Assembly (NCBI GenBank): GCA_025964625.1
Contig: JAOPYL010000313.1
Coordinates: 1 to 56,211, forward strand
Source: Actinoallomurus sp.
GTDB taxonomy: Bacteria; Actinomycetota; Actinomycetes; Streptosporangiales; Streptosporangiaceae
DNA length: 56,211 nt
Reading direction: 5' to 3'
The position numbers and the translations under genes were made by a program. Numbering within the stretch: the first letter of the stretch is position 1; the number at the start of each line of letters is the position of its first letter. Below, piece after piece: positions 9,514 to 17,895 of this stretch. Below the pieces are notes generated by a model, which searched no databases, had not been told where the DNA came from, and saw nothing but the letters and a program-made list of their open reading frames with translations.

Positions 9514-11670
9514 CTACGGCGGGTACGTCGGCTCCGAATCCGGCGAGTCCAGCCCCTCGGCTTTCTTCTTGTCCTTGTCCTTGTCCTTGTCGTTCTTCTT
9601 GTCCTCTTCCTCGCCACTGCCCTGCCGGTAAAAGCTCCGGTCGGGCGCGTGGAATTGGTGCTCCGGGACGTCCTTCAGCGCCTCCGTCATGGTCTCGCGC
9701 CAGATCGGAGCCGGCACGTCCGCGCCGTACACCTGGCTGTAGCACCCGTCGCCGAGGCACACGTCCCGCAGCGGATGCTGGTATCCGCCGCGCGGGTCAC
9801 CGATCCAGACCGCGCTCGCCATGTCCGGGGTGTACCCGGCGAACCACGCCGAGGAGAAGTTGTCGACCGTGCCCGTCTTGCCCGCCGCCGGCCGCCCGAT
9901 CTCATTCCCCTTGGCGGTGCCCTTGGTCAGCACCCCGCCGAGGATGTGGTTCACCGCGTCGGCGACCTCGGGCTCGATGGCGCGGTGGCAGCCGGCGCTC
10001 GGCACCTGGAGCGGGCCGTGCGGGGTCCTGATACTCGTGATCGAGATCGGCGAGCAGTACTGCCCACGCGCCGCGAACGCCGCGTACGCCGCCGCGAGGC
10101 GCACCGGGGACACCGTGTTGAAGCCGAGGGTGAACGACGGGTACTGCTCCAGCTTCCCTCCGGTGGCCCGCCGCATGCCGAGCCGCGTGGCCGTCTTGTA
10201 GGTCTCGCAGAGACCGACCTTGCGTTCCAGGGCGAGGAAGAAGGTGTTCACCGAATGCCAGGTACCCGTTACCAGGGTGAAGTCGCGGCCTCCCTCGCCG
10301 TCGCCGGCGTTGCCGAGCGCCGTCGTGTCGCCGACCCGCTTGCCACCGCAGTCCCTGAAGCCGGTGGGAATGAACGCTTTCGGCGCGAACAGCTTGTGGC
10401 CGAACGCCATGCCCCTGTTCAGCGCCTCGGCGAGAGTGAACACCTTGAACGTCGAGCCCGCCTGCATGCCGAGGCTGGAGCCGTGGTCGGAGTCGGCGGC
10501 GAGGTTCACCCACATCTTGCCGGGTTCGCTGCTGTCGCCCAGCTTGCGGTCGATCGCCATCGCGGTGATCTCACCCGTCCCGGGCCGGACGAGGACTTCG
10601 GCCGCGGCCTTCCCCGAGGCGTTCTTCGGCGGCACGTGATGGTCCACCGCCTGCTGCGCGGCCTTTTGCATCGTCGGTTCGAGCGTGGTCCGGATCTCCA
10701 GGCCGCCACGCTGCAGCAGCGCCTTGCGCTGCTGCAGCGTGCGCCCGAACACCGGGTTGCCAAGGATCTCGCGCTGCACGTAGTCACAGAAGAACGGCGC
10801 GGAACTGCCCACGCAGCCGTTCGGCGTGCGGGTGATCCGGAGGCGGAGTGGCAGGGCCCTGGCCGCCGCGGCCTGCGCGGGCGTGATCACCTTGAGCTGG
10901 GCCATCCGGTTCAGCACGTGGTCCCGGCGCTCCCGGGCGTGGACGGGGTGCAGATGCGGGTTGTACGTCTGCGGGGAGCGCACGATGCCGGCCAGCATCG
11001 CGGCCTCCTCGAGGGTGAGCTTCGCGGCGTGCACGCCGAAGTAGTGCCGGGCCGCCGCCTCGACGCCGTACGCACCGTCACCGAAATAGGCGATGTTGAG
11101 GTAGCGCTCCAGAATCTGGTCCTTGGTGAACCGCTTCTCCAGGCCGATGGCGTAGCGGAGCTCCCGCAGCTTGCGGCCCGCGGTCGGCTCCAGCGCGCTG
11201 CGGCGCGCCGCGGCGTTGCCGGCCATCTCGGCCAGGGCGTTCTTGACGTACTGCTGGCTGAGCGTGGATCCACCCTGGATGACCATGCCGGCTCTCGTGT
11301 TGGCGATCACCGCGCGCACCGTGCCCTTGACGTCGAGCGCGCCGTGCTCGTAGAAGCGGCTGTCCTCGATCGCCACGATCGCGCGGCGCATGATCGGTGC
11401 GACGTCCGCGAGCGGCACCTCGACGCGGTTCTCGTAATAGAACGTGGCGAGCTTGGAACCGTTGGCGGCGAGGATGATCGACCTCTGCGGCAGCGCCGGC
11501 GTCACCAGCTCGGCGGGCAACGCCTGGAAGCTGTGGTTGGCGGCCCGGACGCCCAGCCCGGCGCTCACGGCGTACGGAAGCGCGACGCCCGCCGACAGCA
11601 CGCCTGCGACGAACGCGGTGATCGCCAGGTCTCGGACCCTGGCGAGCCTATGTTCCGATTTCGCCCCCAC
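9514..11670 (-). CDS. Class A penicillin-binding protein, no PASTA domain
   Basis: This 718-residue paralogue of the neighbouring PBP has a transmembrane helix (about 14-40). The GT51 domain has its catalytic Glu at 102 in AIEDSRFYEHG, and GGSTLSQQYVKN follows. The transpeptidase domain has GSTFKVF, HSVNTFF and GKTGTVDNFSSAWF. Instead of PASTA it ends in a low-complexity, Lys/Asp-rich tail (KNDKDKDKDKKK) and a short Pro end. The tail is encoded by repeated GTCCTT triplet pairs on the plus strand, which suggests replication slippage. It would make peptidoglycan; division of labour with the PASTA copy is inferred. Confidence 0.92.
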   Translation of the reverse strand: MGAKSEHRLARVRDLAITAFVAGVLSAGVALPYAVSAGLGVRAANHSFQALPAELVTPALPQRSIILAANGSKLATFYYENRVEVPLADVAPIMRRAIVAIEDSRFYEHGALDVKGTVRAVIANTRAGMVIQGGSTLSQQYVKNALAEMAGNAAARRSALEPTAGRKLRELRYAIGLEKRFTKDQILERYLNIAYFGDGAYGVEAAARHYFGVHAAKLTLEEAAMLAGIVRSPQTYNPHLHPVHARERRDHVLNRMAQLKVITPAQAAAARALPLRLRITRTPNGCVGSSAPFFCDYVQREILGNPVFGRTLQQRKALLQRGGLEIRTTLEPTMQKAAQQAVDHHVPPKNASGKAAAEVLVRPGTGEITAMAIDRKLGDSSEPGKMWVNLAADSDHGSSLGMQAGSTFKVFTLAEALNRGMAFGHKLFAPKAFIPTGFRDCGGKRVGDTTALGNAGDGEGGRDFTLVTGTWHSVNTFFLALERKVGLCETYKTATRLGMRRATGGKLEQYPSFTLGFNTVSPVRLAAAYAAFAARGQYCSPISITSIRTPHGPLQVPSAGCHRAIEPEVADAVNHILGGVLTKGTAKGNEIGRPAAGKTGTVDNFSSAWFAGYTPDMASAVWIGDPRGGYQHPLRDVCLGDGCYSQVYGADVPAPIWRETMTEALKDVPEHQFHAPDRSFYRQGSGEEEDKKNDKDKDKDKKKAEGLDSPDSEPTYPP

Positions 11671-11739
11671 AATTCGCGGTCATCCCCACACGGGTGGTAA
11701 CCGGAAACCTGGAGCGGCGTGTTGGCGACCCGGGTGGCT

Positions 11740-12675
11740 CTATGCGCTTCCCGAGTCTTCCCAGCGCCGCACCCGGCCGTGGAAGCGGCGGGAGGCGGCA
11801 CGCAGCTCGGCCTCCGGGTCGCGCCCTTCGGCCCGCAGCCTGCGGACCAGCGCGAACAGCTCCGCACCGGTGTCCTCATCGGTGAACAGCTCGTCCGGCG
11901 CATCGGCCTTGGCGGCGCGCCGCTGCAACTGGGCGGCGAGCGACAGCGCGGGCTGGCCCATCGGCACGCCGTGGAAGATCGACGCGTCGTCGCCGCGCTC
12001 CACGGACTTGATCTTGTCCCAGTTGGCGTTGACCTCGTCGGCGTCGGCCACGGTGACGTCGCCGAACACGTGCGGGTGCCGGCGTACGAGCTTGTCCACG
12101 ATGCCGGCGGCCACGTCGTCGACCGTGAAGTCGTCGGCCACCTCGGCGTGGAACGCGACCTGCATGAGCACGTCGCCGAGCTCCTCGCGCAGCGCCTCCA
12201 GGTCTCCGCTGTCGATCGTGTCGATGACCTCGTACGCCTCCTCGAGGAGGTACGGGGCGAGCGACGCGTGCGTCTGCTCGCGGTCCCAGGGGCACTCCCG
12301 GCGGAGCGTCTCCATCACCGCGACGAGGTCGAGCATGCGGGCGCCCGGCAGGTCGTACGCCCCGTGGACGACCTCGACCTCCGGCGGGTCCTCCATTCCG
12401 ATCAGGACCGCGCCGACCTCTCGCATCAGGGCCTCGTCACCGTCGGCGCCGGCCAGCCAGACGACCGTGCCGGACGACGTCTCACGTACGAGCGCGGCGG
12501 CATCCGGCTCGGCGACCTCGACATGGATCCCCGCCTCGCGGAGGTACGGCAGCTGCGGGTGATCGGCGGAGCCGGTAAGGACACGGCCGGCCGAACGCGT
12601 CGTGTCCCACGCACGCCAGGTGAGCTGGCCCGGCGCGACGCGCGGCGAGGACGCGAGGAAGATCAGACCTGGCAC
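11740..12675 (-). CDS. mazG: Nucleoside triphosphate pyrophosphohydrolase
   Basis: This 311-residue protein contains one clear MazG domain, running from ECPWDREQTHASLAPYLLEEAYEVIDTI through the ELGDVLMQVAFHAEVA segment. The metal-binding Glu and Asp residues EExxE...ELGD are visible. MazG proteins hydrolyse (d)NTPs to NMP and pyrophosphate, cleaning the nucleotide pool. The N-terminal 100 residues are a variable domain seen in actinobacterial members. The gene overlaps the SurA-like gene by 13 nt and stands in the conserved order mfd-mazG (with a lipoprotein gene) next to eno. The start is the upstream ATG inside that overlap. Confidence 0.93.
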   Translation of the reverse strand: MPGLIFLASSPRVAPGQLTWRAWDTTRSAGRVLTGSADHPQLPYLREAGIHVEVAEPDAAALVRETSSGTVVWLAGADGDEALMREVGAVLIGMEDPPEVEVVHGAYDLPGARMLDLVAVMETLRRECPWDREQTHASLAPYLLEEAYEVIDTIDSGDLEALREELGDVLMQVAFHAEVADDFTVDDVAAGIVDKLVRRHPHVFGDVTVADADEVNANWDKIKSVERGDDASIFHGVPMGQPALSLAAQLQRRAAKADAPDELFTDEDTGAELFALVRRLRAEGRDPEAELRAASRRFHGRVRRWEDSGSA

Positions 12676-13367
12676 TTGACCTCACTGGCCGAACCGCCGG
12701 GTGTGCCGGAGTCCGGAATCGACAGGTGCGGGCAGACCGGCCCGAAAGCCATGGTCCGGTCGTCGAACGATCCGTAGCGGGGATTCACGGTGATACCGAG
12801 CTTGCGCTTGGCGAGCACGTAGTCGCCGTAGAGCTGCTGGACGGCCTGCTGCTGCTTCACCTGGTCGGCGGGCCCGCCCGCCTGGACTCCATAGCGCTGC
12901 AGCATCGCCTGCTGCACCAGCAGGCGCCTGGCGTAGTCCTCGCCGTAACTCGTTGGCAGGCCCTCGGCCAGCACGTTGGCGTCGAGGACCTGCCGCCCGC
13001 CGTTCGCGGCGACGAGGGAGTCCACCTGGCCCGGGGCGATGCTGATGCCGTGCTCACGGGCCACCTCGTCCCACGCCCGTATCTCGATGAGCTGGTAGAG
13101 GGCGCTGCGCTGCGGCGATGAGGGGTCGAAGGGGATCTGCTGGCCCTGGCCCTGGCTCTGAGACTGGGACTGCTGGACGATCTGCTGCGCCGCGGGGTAC
13201 TCCGGGAGCTCCTTGGCCCACTGAGTGACGGCGGTGTCGAGCTTCACGACGGTGATGCGGTCGTGGTCGATGATGGCCGCGGCGCCGGTCTTGACAGGGC
13301 CACAGGCGGTCAGCGCGGTACCGGCGGCCAGCACGGCGACGGCGACCTTCAGAGACTTACGGAACAC
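12663..13367 (-). CDS. SurA N-terminal-like lipoprotein
   Basis: This 234-residue lipoprotein has lipobox LTAC (Cys22). The mature part begins AAIIDHDRITVVKLDTAVTQW and continues with helices rich in Gln, as in the chaperone N-domain of SurA/PrsA-type proteins; no parvulin isomerase domain follows. It probably acts outside the membrane in folding or cell-wall protein quality control. It overlaps mfd by 11 nt and mazG by 13 nt, so the three genes form one operon. A short QSQSQGQGQQ run sits in the middle. The family assignment is good, the exact role unknown. Confidence 0.8.
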   Translation of the reverse strand: MFRKSLKVAVAVLAAGTALTACGPVKTGAAAIIDHDRITVVKLDTAVTQWAKELPEYPAAQQIVQQSQSQSQGQGQQIPFDPSSPQRSALYQLIEIRAWDEVAREHGISIAPGQVDSLVAANGGRQVLDANVLAEGLPTSYGEDYARRLLVQQAMLQRYGVQAGGPADQVKQQQAVQQLYGDYVLAKRKLGITVNPRYGSFDDRTMAFGPVCPHLSIPDSGTPGGSASEVKCQV

Positions 13368-16300
13368 GAGCGTCCTTCTCGTTGGTGGCCACAGGGTCGG
13401 CGAGGAACAGCGCCTCGACGAGATCGGTAGACCATTTCAGCAGCTCCTGGTCGCGCAGCGGGCGGCCACCCAGCGGAGCCGTCTTCGGCATCGGCACCAG
13501 CAGCGTATTGGTCGCGGCCTTGATGATGCTCTTGGGGTACAGCCGCTGCAGCCGGACCTTGCGCGAGTCGGGGAGGTGGACCGGGGAGAAACGGATGTGA
13601 CTGCCCTGCAGGGTAACGTCCGTGAGCCCCGCCCGGCGCGCGACGGCACGGAACCGCGCCACCTCCAGCAGGTTCAGCACCGGCACCGGCAGCGGCCCGA
13701 AGCGGTCCGCCAGTTCCTCCCGGACGGCCGCGATCTCGTCGTGGTCCTCGATGCCCGCGATACGCCGGTACGCGTCCAGCCGGAGGCGTTCCCCCGGGAC
13801 GTACTCGTGCGGGATATGCGCGTCGACCGGCAACTCCACCTTGACCTCGGGCGTCTCGGCGGGGCCTTCGTCCCGCAGTTCGCGCACGGCCTCGCCGACC
13901 ATGCGGACGTAGAGGTCGAAGCCCACCCCGGCGATATGACCGGACTGCTCCGCGCCGAGGACGTTGCCGGCGCCGCGGATCTCCAGGTCCTTCATGGCCA
14001 CGAACATGCCGGCGCCCATCTCGGTGTGCTGGGCGATCGTCGCCAGCCGCTCGTGCGCCGTCTCGGTCAGCGGCGCCTCCGGCGGGTACAGGAAGTAGGA
14101 GTAGGCCCGCTCCCGGCCTCGCCCGACCCGGCCGCGAAGCTGGTGGAGCTGCGACAGGCCGTACATGTCGGCCCGGTCCACGATCAGCGTGTTGGCGTTC
14201 GGGATGTCCAGGCCGCTCTCCACGATCGTGGTGGCGACCAGGACGTCGTACTCGTTCTCCCAGAAGTCGACCATGATCTTCTCGAGCTGGTGCTCGTTCA
14301 TCTGGCCGTGCGCGACCCCGACCCGCGCCTCCGGCACGAGCTCGGAAAGATGCTTGGCGACCTTGTCGATCGAGCGCACGCGGTTGTGCACGAAGAAGAC
14401 CTGGCCTTCGCGGAGCATCTCCCGGCGGATGGCCGCGGCGATCTGCTTGTCGTCGTAGGGCCCGACGAATGTGAGCACCGGATGCCGCTCCTCCGGCGGG
14501 GTGAGGATCGTGGACATCTCCCTGATGCCGGTGAGCCCCATCTCCAGGCTGCGCGGGATCGGCGTGGCCGACATGGCGAGCACGTCGACCTGGGTACGCA
14601 TCGCCTTGAGACGCTCCTTGTGCTCGACGCCGAACCGCTGCTCCTCGTCGATGATGACCAGGCCGACGTTCTTGAACCGCGTCTCCGGGGACAGCAGGCG
14701 GTGCGTGCCGATGACGAGGTCGACGGAGCCGTCGGCCAGGCCGCGCAGCGTCTCGGCGACCTCCTTGTCGGTCTGGAACCGGCTGATCGGCTTGATGACC
14801 ACCGGGAAGGACGCGAACCGCTCGGTGAACGTGGACAGGTGCTGCTGCACGAGCAGCGTCGTGGGGACCAGCACGCCGACCTGCTTGCCGTCCTGAACCG
14901 CCTTGAAAGCCGCGCGCACCGCGATCTCGGTCTTGCCGTAGCCGACGTCACCGCAGATCAGCCGGTCCATCGGGACGGGCTTTTCCATGTCGGCCTTCAC
15001 CTCGTCGATGGCGCCGAGCTGGTCCGGCGTCTCGACATACGGGAAGGCGTCCTCCAGCTCGCGCTGCCAGGGCGTGTCCGCGGCGAACGCGTGCCCCGGA
15101 GACGCCTGACGCGCCGAATAGAGCCGGATCAGCTCACCGGCGATCTGGCGTACCGCCTTGCGCGCCCGGCCCTTCTGCTTCTGCCAGTCGGCGCCGCCGA
15201 GCCGGTGCAGGCTGGGCGCCTCGCCGCCGACGTAACGCGTGACCTCCTCGAGCTGGTCGGTGGGCACGAACAGCCGGTCGCCCTTGGCGTACTCGATGAT
15301 GAGGTACTCGCGGGTGGCACCCTGCACGGTGCGGCTCGCCATCTCGACGTAGCGGCCGACGCCGTGCTGCTCGTGCACGATGTAGTCGCCGACCGTGAGC
15401 TGCAGGGGGTCGATGCCACCACGCCGGCGTGACGGCATCCGCCGCATGTCCTTGGTGGATGACTTCTGCCCGGACAGGTCGGTCTCGGTGAGCACCGCCA
15501 GCTTGACCGCGTCCCACACGAAACCGTGGTCGAGCCGGCCGCACGCGACATGCACGACGGACGGCTCGGGCGGCCCGGGCAGGCCGGTGACCTTCGCCCC
15601 CAGGCCCTCCTCGCGTACGACCTCGGCGAGCCGCTCGGCCGGTCCGTGGCCCTCGGTGACGAGCACGACGCGCCACCCGTCGTGGATCCAGCCCTTGACG
15701 TCCGCCATCACCCGCTGGGTGTCCCCGCGGTACGACTGCGCCGCCCGCGCCCCGATCCGCAGGGCGTCCGCGTCCAGGTCGGCGGCGGCCTCGGTGACCT
15801 CCGTCAGCTCGCCGGTGGCCGCGGAGTACTCCCGGCGGGTCGAGGGCTCCGCGCTCGCGAACGGGGTGATGGTCCACCAGGGCAGGTTCGAGGCGGCCGC
15901 GTGGTCGCGGACCTCCGCGAGGCTCCTGTAGGCGGCCTCGCCGAGGTCGATCGGCGCCTCGCCGCCCGCCGCGGCGCTCACCCAGGACGCCTCGAGGAAC
16001 TCCTGACCGGTGCGGACCAGCTCGGCGGCACGGGTGCGGATGCGCTCCGGATCGCAGACGACGACGGAGGCGGAGGCGGGCAGCACGTCGAGCAGCAGCT
16101 CCATCCGGTCGGCGAGCACCGGCGCGAACGCCTCCATGCCCTCGACCGCCGCGCCGTCGGCGATCTGGTCGAGGACCTCGGCGAGCGCCGGGTGCTCCCG
16201 GGCCAGATCCTTGGCGCGCTCGCGTACGGAGTCCGTCAGCGGCAGCTCGCGGCACGGGGGCGCCCACAACCCGTCCTGGGCGACCTCCAGGGAGCGCTGG

Positions 16301-16947
16301 TCGGCCGCCTTGAAGTAGCGGACCTCCTCCACCTGGTCGCCCCAGAACTCCACCCGCAGCGGATGCTCCTCGGTGGGCGGGAAGACGTCGAGGATGCCGC
16401 CGCGCACCGCGATCTCGCCACGCTTCTCCACCAGGTCCACGCGGTGGTACCCGGCGTCGACGAGGTGCCGCACGACCTCGTCGAGGTCCACCTCGTCCTG
16501 GGCCCGCAGGCGCACCGGGTCCAGGTCGCCCAGGCCGGACACGATCGGCTGCAGCACCGCGCGGATCGGCGCGACCACGACCTGGAGCGGTCCGGCCGCC
16601 GGGTCGTCCGGATCCCCGTGCGCCAGCCGGCGCAGCACCGCGAGGCGCTGGCCGACGGTGTCGGAGCGCGGCGACAGCCGCTCGTGGGGCAGGGTCTCCC
16701 AGGCCGGGAAGCCCGCGACACCGGCCGGGTCGAGCAGGCTCGTCAGGGCCGCGGTGAGGTCCTCGGCCTCCCGCTCGGTCGCGGTGACCATCAGGACGGT
16801 GTGTCCTCGGTCGCGGGCGAGCGCGGCGCCCAGGAGCGGCCGCAGCGCGGGGGGTGCGACCAGGTCGAGCCGGCCGTCCGCGCTTTTCAGGGCGCGGGCG
16901 AGCGCGGGATCGGCGGAAGCGACGTCGAGCAGTCCAGAAAGGGTCAT
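13357..16947 (-). CDS. mfd: Transcription-repair coupling factor
   Basis: Mfd removes RNA polymerase stalled at DNA damage and recruits UvrA. The 1196-residue protein has the full architecture. A UvrB-like N-terminal module (TATEREAEDL, HERLSPRSDT) is followed by a CarD-like RNA-polymerase-interaction domain around residue 520 (VGDYIVHEQHGVGRY). The RecG-like translocase has Walker A GDVGYGKTE (near 669) and the DEEQRFGV box (near 764). Motif VI reads LRGRVGRGRERAYSY, and a C-terminal TRCF domain closes the protein. Its 3' end overlaps the SurA-like gene. It faces the divergent methyltransferase gene across 184 bp. Confidence 0.97.
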   Translation of the reverse strand: MTLSGLLDVASADPALARALKSADGRLDLVAPPALRPLLGAALARDRGHTVLMVTATEREAEDLTAALTSLLDPAGVAGFPAWETLPHERLSPRSDTVGQRLAVLRRLAHGDPDDPAAGPLQVVVAPIRAVLQPIVSGLGDLDPVRLRAQDEVDLDEVVRHLVDAGYHRVDLVEKRGEIAVRGGILDVFPPTEEHPLRVEFWGDQVEEVRYFKAADQRSLEVAQDGLWAPPCRELPLTDSVRERAKDLAREHPALAEVLDQIADGAAVEGMEAFAPVLADRMELLLDVLPASASVVVCDPERIRTRAAELVRTGQEFLEASWVSAAAGGEAPIDLGEAAYRSLAEVRDHAAASNLPWWTITPFASAEPSTRREYSAATGELTEVTEAAADLDADALRIGARAAQSYRGDTQRVMADVKGWIHDGWRVVLVTEGHGPAERLAEVVREEGLGAKVTGLPGPPEPSVVHVACGRLDHGFVWDAVKLAVLTETDLSGQKSSTKDMRRMPSRRRGGIDPLQLTVGDYIVHEQHGVGRYVEMASRTVQGATREYLIIEYAKGDRLFVPTDQLEEVTRYVGGEAPSLHRLGGADWQKQKGRARKAVRQIAGELIRLYSARQASPGHAFAADTPWQRELEDAFPYVETPDQLGAIDEVKADMEKPVPMDRLICGDVGYGKTEIAVRAAFKAVQDGKQVGVLVPTTLLVQQHLSTFTERFASFPVVIKPISRFQTDKEVAETLRGLADGSVDLVIGTHRLLSPETRFKNVGLVIIDEEQRFGVEHKERLKAMRTQVDVLAMSATPIPRSLEMGLTGIREMSTILTPPEERHPVLTFVGPYDDKQIAAAIRREMLREGQVFFVHNRVRSIDKVAKHLSELVPEARVGVAHGQMNEHQLEKIMVDFWENEYDVLVATTIVESGLDIPNANTLIVDRADMYGLSQLHQLRGRVGRGRERAYSYFLYPPEAPLTETAHERLATIAQHTEMGAGMFVAMKDLEIRGAGNVLGAEQSGHIAGVGFDLYVRMVGEAVRELRDEGPAETPEVKVELPVDAHIPHEYVPGERLRLDAYRRIAGIEDHDEIAAVREELADRFGPLPVPVLNLLEVARFRAVARRAGLTDVTLQGSHIRFSPVHLPDSRKVRLQRLYPKSIIKAATNTLLVPMPKTAPLGGRPLRDQELLKWSTDLVEALFLADPVATNEKDARVP

Positions 16948-17131
16948 CAGCTCATAAAGGGTCAGGCAGCACGAAGACCCGGGAGTGATCTCACCCCGGG
17001 GTTACCACCCTACGCGCCCTGCGATACCACAGGCCGCCATCGCCCCAGCCGAACGGGTAAGACGAAACGCACCACACGGACAAAGCCGAATGTGAGCACG
17101 ATCCACAACCAGGCGACTACGCTCCGAGGTT

Positions 17132-17836
17132 GTGACCGACCTGCGAACGCCACCGATTCATGACGGTGACCTTTTACGGGCGCGCGTTCGCGAGTACGCC
17201 CATGAAAGGCCCTTGCAGCGGCTCTGCGTCCTGGAGGCCGGCTGCGGGTGGAACGAGGAGCTCGACCTCGGTTCCGTCGAGTGCAGCGTCATCGGGGTCG
17301 ACGACGACCTCCCGGAGCTGCGCGCGCGCACGCGCACCCGCCGTGACCTGGACGCATGGCATCTCGGCGACCTGCGCACGGTCCCGATGCCGCCGCGCGT
17401 GTACGACGTGGTGCACGCGTCGCACCTGATCGAGCGGATCCCGCACGCGGAGCTGGTGCTCGACCGGTTCGTCGCCGCGCTGAAGCCCGGTGGGCTGATG
17501 CTGATGCGGTTCCGCGACCGCCACACCGCGTTCGGCTACCTCGACCGCCGGCTGCCGCAGTGGCTGCGGCGCCTGCTCTGGCATGCGGAGCAGCCGCCGC
17601 CGGCGGTGTACGAGCGGGTCGCCTCCGCGGAGGGCATGCGCTGGTACTCCATGATGCGCGGCCTGGTCATCTCGGAGGAGTACACCTCACGGGACACGAT
17701 GACCGGCTTCGGCGCTCTCATGAGCGTGCTGTTCCGCGCGGTGTCCGCCCTTTCCCACAACCGGCTGCCTTCGGCGTACAGCGAGGTCACCATGGTGATC
17801 CGCAAACCGGAGAACCGCTTCGCCCGCATCCTCTGA
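17132..17836 (+). CDS. SAM-dependent class I methyltransferase
   Basis: This 234-residue protein has a Rossmann-type methyltransferase core. Motif I is VLEAGCGWNEE (near residue 33), the acidic end of strand 2 is VIGVDDD, and the post-II region is LRTVPMPPRVYDVVHASHLIERIPH. The line ALKPGGLMLMRFRDR is motif III. The substrate is not identifiable. The GTG start is only weakly supported by an upstream GAGG that almost touches it; a leaderless message is possible. It is divergent from mfd and followed after 59 bp by the sulfate-activation fusion gene. Whether it belongs functionally to that group or to the exopolysaccharide genes is unknown. Confidence 0.78.
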   Translation: MTDLRTPPIHDGDLLRARVREYAHERPLQRLCVLEAGCGWNEELDLGSVECSVIGVDDDLPELRARTRTRRDLDAWHLGDLRTVPMPPRVYDVVHASHLIERIPHAELVLDRFVAALKPGGLMLMRFRDRHTAFGYLDRRLPQWLRRLLWHAEQPPPAVYERVASAEGMRWYSMMRGLVISEEYTSRDTMTGFGALMSVLFRAVSALSHNRLPSAYSEVTMVIRKPENRFARIL

Positions 17837-17895
17837 GGTGTCCGGCGCAGCGCGTACAGTGCAAGAGCAAACGGTCGAAACCACGATCGGAGTCC

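Noticed and set aside
9550-9610. Triplet repeats at the end of the second PBP as a satellite or CRISPR-like array
   Set aside because: They encode an in-frame Lys/Asp tail, and the units are too short and irregular.
9649-11700. 683-codon plus-strand frame over the second PBP
   Set aside because: It is an antisense shadow of the PBP gene; no motif and no ribosome-binding site.
13225-17163. Two long plus-strand frames opposite mfd
   Set aside because: Both mirror the mfd coding sequence; mfd has all expected domains on the minus strand.
17356-17895. N-terminal extension of the APS kinase fusion
   Set aside because: The extension lies within the methyltransferase gene in another frame; ribosome-binding site and family length support the start at 17896.
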